Shown: piece by piece, positions 38,763 to 61,013 of the stretch
Layout: every line of letters begins with the position of its first letter
Position numbering within the stretch: the first letter of the stretch is position 1
DNA from: Phallusia mammillata
Lineage: Eukaryota > Chordata > Ascidiacea > Phlebobranchia > Ascidiidae
DNA length: 64,000 nt
Direction of reading: 5' to 3'
NCBI GenBank assembly: GCA_003260075.1
Contig: QLIY01000863.1
Coordinates: 1 to 64,000, forward strand
Program-made: the position numbers and the translations under genes
The notes under the pieces: generated by a model
Databases searched by the model: none
What the model was told of the DNA's origin: nothing
Seen by the model: the letters and a program-made list of their open reading frames with translations, nothing else

Positions 38763-40318
38763 TGCTCGTTTATTGTTATTTATGAATACTGCAACTATAT
38801 AAATATTGGTAACCTTATGGATAATAAAACTGTAATGAAACTTAATTTACCTTGAAAGCAATTTCCATCAGCGCCTTTTACTGGACAGTGTCCCTCTTTT
38901 GGCAGAATTCTTGGCCAAACGTATCTGCGAAAGTCAGGGTTCTCTCATCAGTCTTCTGAATCCTTGAATGCTTTACTTTGCAGATAGTAGGCCCGATGGC
39001 GGCTGGCTAGACGTCGAAATCGTGAACAACTAGTTTTCGTTGAGGCAGGCTGCTGCGCTGCTCGTTTAGGTTCTGAGCAAGTTTCTCTGCGCATGCCTGT
39101 TTCGAGATAAAGCTCATGCTAGATGCAATCCTCGTCTTTATCAAGAAATCATCAGTGTAATATACAATGCGACCTCGTTGTGAACAAGTTGCACGTTTCA
39201 CTTTCAGTCAGTCTTACAACTAGACATTCTAGTTTCTTCTTAGAAAATGCATAATTTCTTCAAAATTCACATTTGTATGAAGTGTATATAGTCCATGTTT
39301 CATTTGTACTTGCAATCTCTTCTTGGCGGTGCTTTCGCCACGCTTTTTCGTTTGAAGTATACATCCATGTTTTGAACAGTTTCAGTTCTCAATCTCACAT
39401 AAACCAACAGCTTTTCGCTTCGACTGTGAGTGATGTTTTGGTTCTCGCCACTTTTTATACCACCGAGCCTCATAGACAGAACAAGACCAGAAAAAAGCGC
39501 GCACAATAAAGAAATACGGTGGAGGAGCAGTCGGGGAGTTTTAGGACGCGTGATAGTCAGGTTTCGCGAACTGGCTCGCGAACAAGGGAGTCGGAAAAAC
39601 ACGAGTACCGAGCCAAGCTCCCAATTTGCAATATTTCCCTTCAGACAAAGGCAACTACTGGAAAAGTTGTCGAAAGTACACAACCAAGTTTTAACCTCCG
39701 CGTCCTTCAAGTAATGCATCATGTTTTAATTTAAACTTTGCAGGGTAAACTTTACCAACTCACAGTTAACATTGTGGAATAAAAACAGTCGATTTCGTGA
39801 CTTTGTCAAATGATTCTAATCAAACTAACCTTGACTGACAGTTTGCCGATAAGTCAGCGGTGTATATTGCATCCTGATGGGTGCTCATCCTGGCTTAACC
39901 AGTTAAAACGGTACAAATGTTGCGATGGAAACTATCTACGGTTTTTCCAAACATCTCTGTAGTGCGCGTGGTTATAATGCGCAAGGCGAAGGTTTGGCCA
40001 AATTTGTCCCGGTACTCTTCGTGTTCACACAAGTACCGTCGATTTAAGATTATAGCAACCAACGACGTCGTGTAAACATTGGTACGATACGGCGCCCACC
40101 GTAAATGGATGATATGTTGAGTTGTGTGATCGCCACTCGGTTTGCTTTGCACAGCACTACCTTATATGTACGTTTGCGGCATGGTTAGCAAACACAAATA
40201 GTGCAACAATTGTAAATTTCATTTCATTTAAATAGGTGCGGATCTGTAACAACTTTTAAGCTTAATTAATGTCGCTGCCACACGACCGGTGAGCTTTAGG
40301 TACAATAATCTGTTTTAA

Positions 40319-40328
40319 GGGGGGGGGG
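40319..40328 (+). other. Ten-base G run without obvious flanking copies
   Basis: G10 lies between TGTTTTAA and ATTTATGG. I find no repeat across it. A similar run without copies is at 41070-41079. Confidence 0.55.
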
Positions 40329-40813
40329 ATTTATGGCAAATTGCGGGTTTAAATGGCCTTGAACATCGATGCAGCATGCCATTAGTATTTCCCTCGATCA
40401 GTGTTTGAAAGCAGGAAGGCCTGGACCGATTGTAGAAATCTTGTTCTGTGGCCGCCTGAAATTACAGTTAATTTCGACGCATCAGCTCGAAAGACGTCAA
40501 TGGGAAGGCAATTGATCTCAAGCTTGATACGCCAGTGGTAATCTTCTCACAGTTTGGCGTGGAAAAGTAAGCAAATCGTCGTTGGGAGCGCCTCAAACGT
40601 GATTAGGCGGCAGCCACTTGTCAGTGTTAATGAACGCTCGGATCCAAGACGAACGCAGCAATAACCGGTGGCAAGGCGTCGGCCTAACCCTACAAAACAA
40701 AGACTTGCACCGCTTCCGTCAGCGAAAATTGACACCTGTTTGGTGATTCGTCCCTTTGTGCTCTATTGTAAAATACCCTGTGCTTGTTGGTTGCCGGAAG
40801 TTTTGCCATGCTG

Positions 40814-40939
40814 CTGATGATATGGATGTGGCTTCCGTAAAGCGTCGAATGCTTCCTGTGTACTTTCCTCCGGACATGACTCAGGAAGAAAGGAATATTT
40901 TCGCAGATTTCAAGCAACAAATGCAAAGGGAATCAGTAA
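40814..40939 (+). CDS. Possible lone exon, unknown protein
   Basis: From the ATG at about 40820 a frame reads MDVASVKRRMLPVYFPPD and continues with an acidic, glutamine-rich stretch to a GTAACA donor-like site near 40939. The residue composition looks protein-like. I do not recognise it, and I find neither an upstream acceptor nor a downstream partner exon on the + strand. It could be chance. Confidence 0.2.
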
Positions 40940-41443
40940 CAATTTCTTCGCTACAGACAATCTCATTTTGAAATTCAACGCATCTACGCTGTGCATGTAA
41001 ATACGATCAATGATCCCAACTTGTTGTGGCTCGTGTTTTATATCGGTCGTGCAAAACCCTTCAAAAGCTGGGGGGGGGGAACCAGTTTGCACAGCGCATC
41101 ACCGACGCGTTTCTCTTTAATGCAAACATAAAACACAAAAACTTTCGTTTCAAGTGCAAAGAGGAACGACTGCGTAGTTTAGTGCGCATATTTCGATGTC
41201 ATTCTCAAGCCAGTCGCGTCGTTCGGGACTTGATAAGGTGTCGTCTGACGTGGGCAGTCGGTGAAAGTTGTGTAATGAGACAGTGTGATCATGTTCACTG
41301 TTGTTTGCATAGCGATGCGCACGCATCCTAAACAGCAAATATTTCCATCATGCTCTCCTCTATTGGCTTATCACATGCAGATGCAACACTGTAAGCATCT
41401 TGGCGCCACACAGCCACACAAAAGCCTGTTTAATGAACTCATT

Positions 41444-41445
<2 letters not shown>

Positions 41446-41486
<41 letters not shown>
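41446..41486 (+). other. 41-base G run, probable sized gap
   Basis: Forty-one G lie between CTCATTTT and CCATAATT without duplicated flanks. Frames that read it as poly-Gly or poly-Pro are meaningless. Confidence 0.6.
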
Positions 41487-41488
<2 letters not shown>

Positions 41489-42773
41489 ATAATTTTATCA
41501 AAAAACTAATGAGATCAAAAACTTGGTAAAAGTGATTTTTCTGTTGAGGTGCCTTGCAGCTAATAAAGTTCATGAATGTCACGAATACCATGTTTGGAAT
41601 AACAAACCTTGATAACTCAACATTTATGTGGCATAAAAGCACAACTTTAAACCGTCCTTTTGCTCGATGGACAATAGCTGGGTTCGTTCCTCCTTTGCAA
41701 CAATGTACCTTGTAGTTGGGAGGATGTACGTGCTTTCATAAGGCAAATGTATAGGTTAGGGGTCACGAGTATGCTAACACCTAATATAGGCTACTTAGTT
41801 AACACATTTACTTTCGTTTGTGCAAAAACGTAAAGCGCTGCATTTTCAAATGCCCCTCTATTTTGATGACACGTTTCGACCGGTAAACAACGTGGTTTAG
41901 TAAAAGCTAAAGCCTACAGAATATTTCAGAATCAGTTGGGCAAGACGCCCAGGTCAATCTGGGTGCACATAGTAGCCGGCGTGCAACAAACGGGTATGAC
42001 TTATTAAAATCAATTGTGCCAACAACAATTAGCGACAAGTGGGGTCGAAGCGACAAGTCACTTGGGGACTCTGAAACATAAGAAAAGTAGGCACCCCTTT
42101 CGTTGTGACGTAACAGTGCCCTGTTTATCAAACGTGCTTCCGTTGATTGGCATGATGCGATGAACCGAGATACATCAGGGTCTGGTGCCTATTTATGGCA
42201 GCAGGACTAGGAATGAAGGGTAGGTTTCCAAATCTGGCTGTTCAAGTCAGGCGCGCCAAGATGAGTCAAAACAAAAATCCCACAATAAAAATAGCTACCA
42301 TTGCTGAAATACCTTTATGAAAGTAAGTGATAATAAAAAACAGATTAGTAAATTCCCGAATATGCTTGCTTTGTGTGTATGGTGCGTAGGCATTTTGTGA
42401 CCTATATGATTGAGATTCAATGTAGCTCAAGTCGGACACGCCTATGCAAACATTCCAGTTAATTTTAATTCAAAACTGTCGCCCTGACGCTGGTCGTTGT
42501 CAAAAAGGCGTGGAATGTTTCATAGTCGGGTTTCAATTTCCAGAACAGATTTGGAATGGTTTTAAGTGTTTGCATACAAAATACCACTTCTTGTGTCTGG
42601 AACGGTCCAGTAATAAAACAAGCAATAAAAACGATCTTTTATATAAAACACTGACATTTGAAAGACAGTTCCATTAGTATTTGGTATTAGTTGTCTTGAA
42701 AACCTCCCGTTCACAGCAGACTTTTTGCGCCAAATATTCTTGTTTGTATGGCAACGCTTTTGTGAAAAGTCAG

Positions 42774-42814
42774 TGACGTCAATCCCACCGGCGATGACGT
42801 CAAACAGTCACGTG
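42774..42814. promoter_or_regulatory. Two perfect CREs and an E-box
   Basis: TGACGTCA occurs at 42774-42781 and again at 42795-42802, spaced 21 bp (two helical turns). CACGTG follows at 42809-42814. A GC-rich block (CCGCGGACC, GCGCGGCGG) comes next. The arrangement looks like a promoter or enhancer bound by bZIP and bHLH factors. No gene start is assigned nearby; the closest known gene (KAT5) ends, rather than starts, 1.8 kb away. Confidence 0.45.
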
Positions 42815-44660
42815 ATCTAACCCGCGGACCCAGATAAGCGCGGCGGTACAGCCTTGGCGACGACCGGTTTGCTATGGAGATCGACCGTTGTTGTGGCTCT
42901 CCCTAATTCTATTTCATTGTTTGGGGACAACAGTGGGTCCGATGTTACAAAAGTCTGCATTTTACGACCACATTGACAGGTTATCACCGGCCTAAACGAA
43001 TATTTTAATGTGTAGTTTGTGAAGTAGGGGTTTTAACATGAAGGGTTTACATATCCTTGTCTTGCTTCTGGTAGCACAGGAAATTCTTAGCCATCGTTAT
43101 AACAAAACTTAACTTTAAACACTTAATGACTAGACTGCAGTAAATCACTGAGTTTTAAGTTCGGTTTGTTGTAAATGATTTTTAATAGCCAAAGCTATAC
43201 TGGTTCCCCCCAAAAAGGAACCACGACAAAACACAGCGATCAAAACCACTGAAATAATGGCTATAGTAAAGTGGAGTATTGACATGTGCTGTGTACAACT
43301 CATTGCAAGACCTTCCTTGTCGTATTGAAATCACCCAGTGATTGCCCGATAAGAAAGAACGAAATGTCGATGGAAACCAGCTACTAGCAAGCAGGTGCAT
43401 GTGATGTGCAGGTGGTGGAAAAGTTCAAGTGGTGAATGTCGACTTTATCGGAGCTCTGAGAATTTCCTGTCGATTATTGAGGATTGGTAGAGGCGATTGT
43501 TGACGGGGGTATGTGGTCGTGCTCAGAAAATATTATTGTAACTAATAAGTGGCTGTTTGAGATTTGCTAAATGTACTACACAACTGATTATAACTGAAAG
43601 GTAAAACGACATATCTACCTTAACCGGAAGCACCGTTGATCAAAAGCAACTATTTTGAAATTCATGGGAATCATTTTTTTTACACAGCTAACGAAAAATG
43701 ACTCTAAATGGAGGCAGTACATGAAGCAGACTGTACACGTTTTTGAAAACACTTGTTTGTCACACGTAGGGCTGTCTTTAAAAACCTGCACTCGCTGTTG
43801 CAGAAAAAGTGCCAAGCAGTGTTATGACACAGCACAAACTTCGGTAGGAAGATGGGGAAGCCCCTGTTTTCGGCGGACCGCAAATGCGCAAGAGTAGCAA
43901 GTTACTACGTCACTTTTTCGACGCCTGCCCTAAAAGTCTATCAGCAACTTCCGCTGATGTTCCGTAGACCATGTTTCGTTCTTGTCATGCTAATACGCAC
44001 ACAGGCCAAAGAGCAAACAAAACACTGTCAGGTCGTACACAAAATATGTATTAGTGCTACGTGGTCACTACGCATTTTTGACGATAGCAGTAAAATTGTG
44101 ACGTGGGCGAAAGGGTGCGTTTCCAAAACGTATAGAAACAACTTTAAAATGTCCTAGCAGTAAACATGTGATTGTACGCAATTAGTGGCCACGAGAAGTG
44201 CTGACATTTAGACACGATCTAGAGGTGTTGTATTTTTCGTGCAAAAACTTGTCTGTGGTGATATTTGCTGTTGTCGCTAAAGCCGACGGTTCTCGGATTT
44301 AAATTTAATCCGGGTTTGCAGATGTGACTCTGCGCCATGGTTCGACCATATGTTTTTGTTAACGTTCGGTTTGTTTTTCTGCCAGGAGAAATGAACATCG
44401 TGCACAGCATACAGATTGTTTCTACGAAAATGTCAACCGAGGCCACGTTCAAGTGATTATCGCCAAAAAGATAAAAAGTCCAATAGTGCAATACAGTAGT
44501 ACTTAGGTTTACGTTCCAAGTAAGTCTCCTATTGGAACTTTCGCACACAAGCCTTTGCACAACACAACGTTCGGACAAGAGCCCTACCCACTACTTCAGG
44601 CCGTCCGACCAGGAGGCGAGAGTTCAAATAGCACGTGACCCCAAACGGAGTTACTTCGGG

Positions 44661-56540
<11,880 letters not shown>

Positions 56541-56580
56541 CTGAAATATAAAGAGCCACTTAAAACAGTTTTTATTTTTA

Positions 56581-56720
56581 CATTTACTTTTTTAGCAAAA
56601 AACATCAAGTTGTTCATTACAATGCATAAACAAAGCACATGGCATGGGGGGGGGGGGCATTTACTTTTTTAGTAAAACATCAAGTTGTTCATTACAATGC
56701 ATAAACAAAGCACATGGCAT
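56581..56720. repeat. About 64-bp copies 56581-56645 and 56658-56720 around G12
   Basis: The copies differ by a short A-run indel (AGCAAAAAAC versus AGTAAAAC) and are separated by G12 (56646-56657). The second copy starts at the end of the first KAT5 exon's upstream flank. Confidence 0.8.
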
Positions 56721-56875
56721 GAGTTCCAGGCAGATTTTCAACATATTGGAATAGATTAATTTCCTATATATATTTACAATAAAGTTGTGTGTCATCACAA
56801 GCCTGCTTTCGCAAATAATTCATAAAAATTGGTTATGCTTTAAAATAACACTTTCAAAACGTGCTTGAAATAACA

Positions 56876-57303
56876 TTTTCAAATCATGTATGTAGTCAAG
56901 TACATTTATTTTGAGAGGAAGATTTTCATTAAGTTTCTCAGCACTTCAATGAAAAATATTTTTTGATCGAAAAATAATTACCTACAATGTTACAGCTTTT
57001 AACATGCCAAATAGAAGGAAACTAAATGGGACCAAAAAAAATGAATCATTATACAAACAACGTTGTACGGTTTAGCATAGAAGCTGCATGTGTGATAGGG
57101 TTCCTCTATTTCTCAACTTTTTCGTTTCTCAAGAAACGAGAAATTAAAAATTCATTTCTTGAGAATCTCGAGAGTCTCGAAATCTTTATTTAAGCCAATT
57201 TTCTAACAGGGGGGGGGGTTTTCAAATCATGTATGTAGTCAAGTACATTTATTTCGAGAGGAAGATTTTCATTAAGTTTCTCAGCACTTCAATGAAAAAT
57301 ATT
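56876..57303. repeat. 85-bp copies 56876-56960 and 57219-57303; second copy bracketed by G10 runs
   Basis: The second copy lies between G10 at 57209-57218 and G10 at 57304-57313 and differs from the first by one substitution that I see. It is displaced about 340 bp from the first. A tiny haplotype contig inserted by the scaffolder would produce exactly this. Confidence 0.8.
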
Positions 57304-58055
57304 GGGGGGGGGGAAAACAAACCGAAAAATTTCCGATTGTACGCTTTTTCGCTTCTAGCACCGATCGCAAGTAGTGATTCGCTGGCAAACCACCAAAAAA
57401 CGAAGCGACTGTTATAGATCTTACACAACCAGGCATGACTACTGCCTGGGAAAGGTGAAAGTTTAGCAGCAATGCATGCTAAAAATCGCTGTTTCAGAAG
57501 CAAAATAAGAAAGTTATGTGCCCAGTGCGCGTTGAGGCAAGTTGAAATGAAAAATACATGTAATAAGAGGTGTCGCATTTACTTTTTGTTTATAATATGT
57601 GTCGTAATTTTTCACGAGAAATTTTTATTTATTTCTCGAGAGTCGAGACTCGATTTTTTGAGAATTTCTTGAAGAGGAACTCTAGTTCCTCTATTTCCCA
57701 GATTTTTTAATTCCTGGGATTCAGCAAATATTTTTTTTATTTTCGGGGAATCCCGGGATCCTGACCGAAAAATTTGCGTGGGTAGTTTTACAGTGCAATC
57801 ACTAAAACTAGTTATTTTACTGTAAGCATCTTATTAGCCATGATTTTGTTGATTATAACCAAATTTGCAATCTTGTTTAACAAAAACAAGTTTTGTAAAC
57901 TATTATAAAAATCAAAATTACAAAACGCCATATTTTGGTTACAGTTAGCAGAAATTTGAACATAAACATTGTTTTTTCACAATATTATACACAAAAAAAA
58001 GTTTTTGCTTGATTGTCTGAAATGTCTCGCCAGGAAATTCCTGGGAGGAAACCCT
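57096..58055. mobile_element. Composite of TAGGGTTTC-ended DNA transposons
   Basis: A left end TAGGGTTCCTCTATTTCTC is at 57096. An inverted partner, GAGGAACTCTA, ends at 57684, directly followed by another left-like end, TAGTTCCTCTATTTCCC. A final right end GGAGGAAACCCTA is at 58055. This suggests two related non-autonomous elements side by side or nested. No clean target duplication is visible. Confidence 0.4.
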
Positions 58056-59080
58056 AATTCCATGGAATTATTTTGACAAAATAAAAAATAAAAGGCCAAA
58101 ATAAAATTTCTAATCTAAAATTTCTCAAGTTTGTAGTGACATTAAAAATTATTTGTAAACTTGTGACTGGTATGCATCAAACACTTAAAATGTAAAGAAT
58201 TTTCTTTTTTACTATATATAGAGATTAACGCTATAAGCTTTAAAAGTGCATACATTCGACAAAAAGGTGTGCATATTTCTGTAAAATTCCAGTTTTTCAT
58301 AAAAAGGTATCCATATATGGGTATACTCACCAATCTTGGCAAAACTAAAGTACAAACAAAAAAGTATGATAAAATGCAAAACAAACCTTTAATGTTTCAG
58401 CCATTGCAATTCCATGATAAAGTACAAATGTTTAACATTGCTTTTGTACTCTGGAAAAGTGAAAAAGAAAACAGCTTTCAATTGTTCGGACTAAGTATCA
58501 ACATCAACAAAAACACACAAATTGCAAACCCACAACCAAAATACTACAACTGCATCTCCAACTACCAGTTCCACAAGGGTGCTGTCGTACAGTACAGAAG
58601 GCTAACCGAACGGCAATGAAGCATGACGCGTAATTTATTTAAAAAGGGTAATCTGAAACATATATTTCACACTACAGTGCTTTTTAATTTTATTTTCACT
58701 TTAGTCTTATCATGCAAAACACAGTAGTGTTGAACAAATAATAATTTTGAATGTATATGTGTTTTGTGGATGACAATATGCCATGCGAACGTTGGTAGCC
58801 TGCACGTTACCACCAAAGAACTTTTACCACTTGAGCGTGTCACCGTACCCAAAGCTATATCTCGTACTGGTACGGAAATTAAATAAGATGTCAACATCGT
58901 TTTCATTATCCAAAAATAGTGCAACCTCGTACAGTGTCAAGTGTGACAAATAGTTTTTTGGTAACAATGACCGAAAACAAGTGGCAATATAAAATTGCGA
59001 GTATCATGTCACACGTTTCAGGTAAACACTGAACTGTAGGCTATCGAACGTAGCCTACGGTACGCAAAAACTAAACGGTG

Positions 59081-59832
59081 GTCTAGCGTATGTTCAATTT
59101 TTTCATATTTAGTACCGCACGGTGATATGACAGGCTGTACGCTCTGCACAACAAGATACGGTCAGCGTATTGTAATGCCACCTTGGCTTTGCTACCTTTT
59201 TTACTTTAGGATTTCGTCAATGCCACAGTTTTTAGCCTACACTTAAAATAACATTTAGCCACAAGAAGTTGTTTTTGGTTTTGCATTTTAGGTTGATTGA
59301 GTTTGTCTCACGACAAACTCAGAATTAGTACTACAAAACACAAAACTGGAACCATCGACAATAAAATTTTATGTATTATTTTGTGTCATTTGACTTTTTT
59401 CATTAGGGGGGGGGGATTTTTGAGAAAAATGGTTAAATTTGAAAGCACGTTCTCACAAACTGTGTAATTTTTTTGAACTTCTATATTGGTATGGTTGTAG
59501 TAGTTTGAAAAGCTTCGCGGCCCACCGGTTGGGAAGCGCTGGTCTAGCGTATGTTGAATTTTTTCATATTTAGTACCGCACGGTGATACGACAGGCTGTA
59601 CGCTCTGCACAACAGGATACGGTCAGCGTATTGTAATGCCACCTTGGCTTTGCTACCTTTTTTACTTTAGGATTTCGTCAATGCCAAAGTTTTTAGCCTA
59701 CACTTAAAATAACATTTAGCCACAAGAAGTTGTCTCACGACAAACTCAGAATGAGTATTACAAAACACAAAACTGGAACCATCAACAATAAAATTTTATG
59801 TATTATTTTGTGTCATTTGACTTTTTTCATTA
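59081..59832. repeat. About 300-bp copies 59081-59405 and 59542-59832, each followed by ten G
   Basis: The copies start GTCTAGCG and end CTTTTTTCATTAG, each followed by G10 (59406-59415 and 59833-59842). They differ by a few substitutions and one about 30-bp deletion in copy 2 (near TTGTTTTTGG). The second copy is preceded by a hAT end that the first lacks. Confidence 0.85.
59416..59541. mobile_element. hAT right end present on one apparent haplotype only
   Basis: The segment ends CGCGGCCCACCGGTTGGGAA followed by GCGCTG, a textbook hAT 3' terminus. It is followed by GTCTAGCG at 59542. In the other copy the same GTCTAGCG (59081) is preceded by plain flanking DNA (ACGGTG), which looks like the empty site. 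The left part is lost in the gap at 59406-59415. Confidence 0.6.
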
Positions 59833-60274
59833 GGGGGGGGGGTTTTTGTTGGGTCGCCTATTTTTGTGACAATAAGAACATCTAGTTTTTACTTCGTTTC
59901 GTAGCGTTTTTTTTTGGGGGGGGGGCATGCCATGCGAACGTTGGTAGCCTACACGTTACCACCAAAGAACTTTGTTACCACTTGAGCGTGTCACCGTACC
60001 CAAAGCTATATCTCGTACTGGTGGGGGGGGGGAGAGTCTTGATCTTATGGGGCGTGGCAAAAACATCGAAACAAAAAAACCACGGAAATACTATGTACAC
60101 AAATAATCACTTTAATTCTCCGTTTATTGTTCAGCTTTGTAGGCTACACACTTTGCCTGCTTCGAAGTAATACATATAGGCTACTTTACAAATTCCCACA
60201 TTCACTGTGATGCTACACATATACTTAAATGTCAGACAAATGTTGAGTTTGTTTGTCGGGTCGGAAACTTATGG

Positions 60275-60445
60275 TCCGACGATTGACTTTCGAATGTTCT
60301 CCGACGACGAATTTTCTCATACAATTTATCAATTCAATTGGAATAAAATTGGATTGAGGGAGCTGCTAATAGAAAAGAAGAACAATCACAGCTACAGCTT
60401 ATGATATGCTATCGATCTTAAATCGTCTAAAGTTGTGATGATCAA
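60275..60445 (-). pseudogene. Decayed copy of the GPCR membrane-segment-7 exon
   Basis: On the - strand this segment aligns with the last exon of the neighbouring GPCR (functional counterpart about 61085-61293). Shared blocks include AGAAGAACAATC(A/G)CAGCTACAGC and ATGATATGCT. In the frame that matches DSIS.AVAVIVLL there are stop codons where the intact gene has Y and N, a frameshift before the NPILY motif, and about 60 bp is missing near the start. It is a tandem partial duplicate that no longer encodes a receptor. No other exons of the copy are seen. Confidence 0.75.
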
Positions 60446-60495
60446 CCAAATGAGTGCTGCATTTAAATACGAATAAATGTAGAATAGAAAGTATG

Positions 60496-60786
60496 GTTAG
60501 TATATACATAACCAAAGTGACGTACTTTCGCTTAATTAGAATTTCCAACAAACTATTTTAAAATGTTGCAAGTCGAGTTAGACAACACGTTTATACATCA
60601 AAAAGCGTATAAAAGGATTTAAAATGATGTCTCAGGGGGGGGGGGTGTTAGTATATACATAACCAAAGTGACCTACTTTCGCTTAATTAGAATTTTCAAC
60701 AAACTATTTTAAAATGTTGCAAGTCGAGTTAGACAGCGCGTTTATACATCAAAAAGCGTATAAAAGGATTTAAAATGATGTCTCAG
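60496..60786. repeat. 140-bp copies 60496-60635 and 60647-60786 around a G run
   Basis: I count four substitutions in about 140 bp between the copies (near 3%), separated by G11 (60635-60645), of which one G is genuine. This is the best place in the window to estimate allelic divergence. Confidence 0.85.
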
Positions 60787-61013
60787 ATTTAATACAGTTT
60801 ACAGGGCGTTGGGTAAAACGATAAGATTGCAACTACAATTGTGCTAAAATATAACAGGGACATCGACTTTGTTTCAAAATGTTAAAGTTCGATACGCGTT
60901 TTTAGAACTAAAAATTATTTCCGAAAAAACGCGTCTGGTCAAGTCCCAAATGCGGAACAACTTTTGTCTTTCGAAATAAGCGTGGGCAGTTTATTGGGTT
61001 ATTTTCGTAAGTT

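Larger units (their letters stand above)
27716..44660. other. 17 kb without a recognisable conserved gene
   Basis: Between the GTPase start and the KAT5 stop I find no exon of a family I know. Some long frames occur on both strands, but they lack ATG starts, good splice borders or familiar residues. The segment contains one candidate spliced transcript (28735-30001), several G-run gaps (30676, 37837, 38661, 40319, 41070, 41446), a CRE cluster (42774-42814) and a possible lone exon near 40814-40939. Part of the right end is the KAT5 3' UTR. Confidence 0.5.
58778..60022. repeat. About 94-bp copies 58778-58871 and 59927-60022; second bracketed by G10 runs
   Basis: The second copy sits between G10 at 59916-59925 and G10 at 60023-60032 and has a few differences (CTACACG versus CTGCACG, and an extra GTT). 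It is another isolated haplotype fragment. Confidence 0.8.
56541..61013. other. Gap- and transposon-rich DNA between KAT5 and the GPCR gene
   Basis: No coding exon is recognised apart from the decayed GPCR exon at 60275-60445. The stretch contains eight G runs of 10-12 bases, four sets of near-identical copies, a composite of TAGGGTTTC-ended elements and a hAT end. The true sequence is probably about 0.7 kb shorter than shown once allelic copies are merged. Confidence 0.55.
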
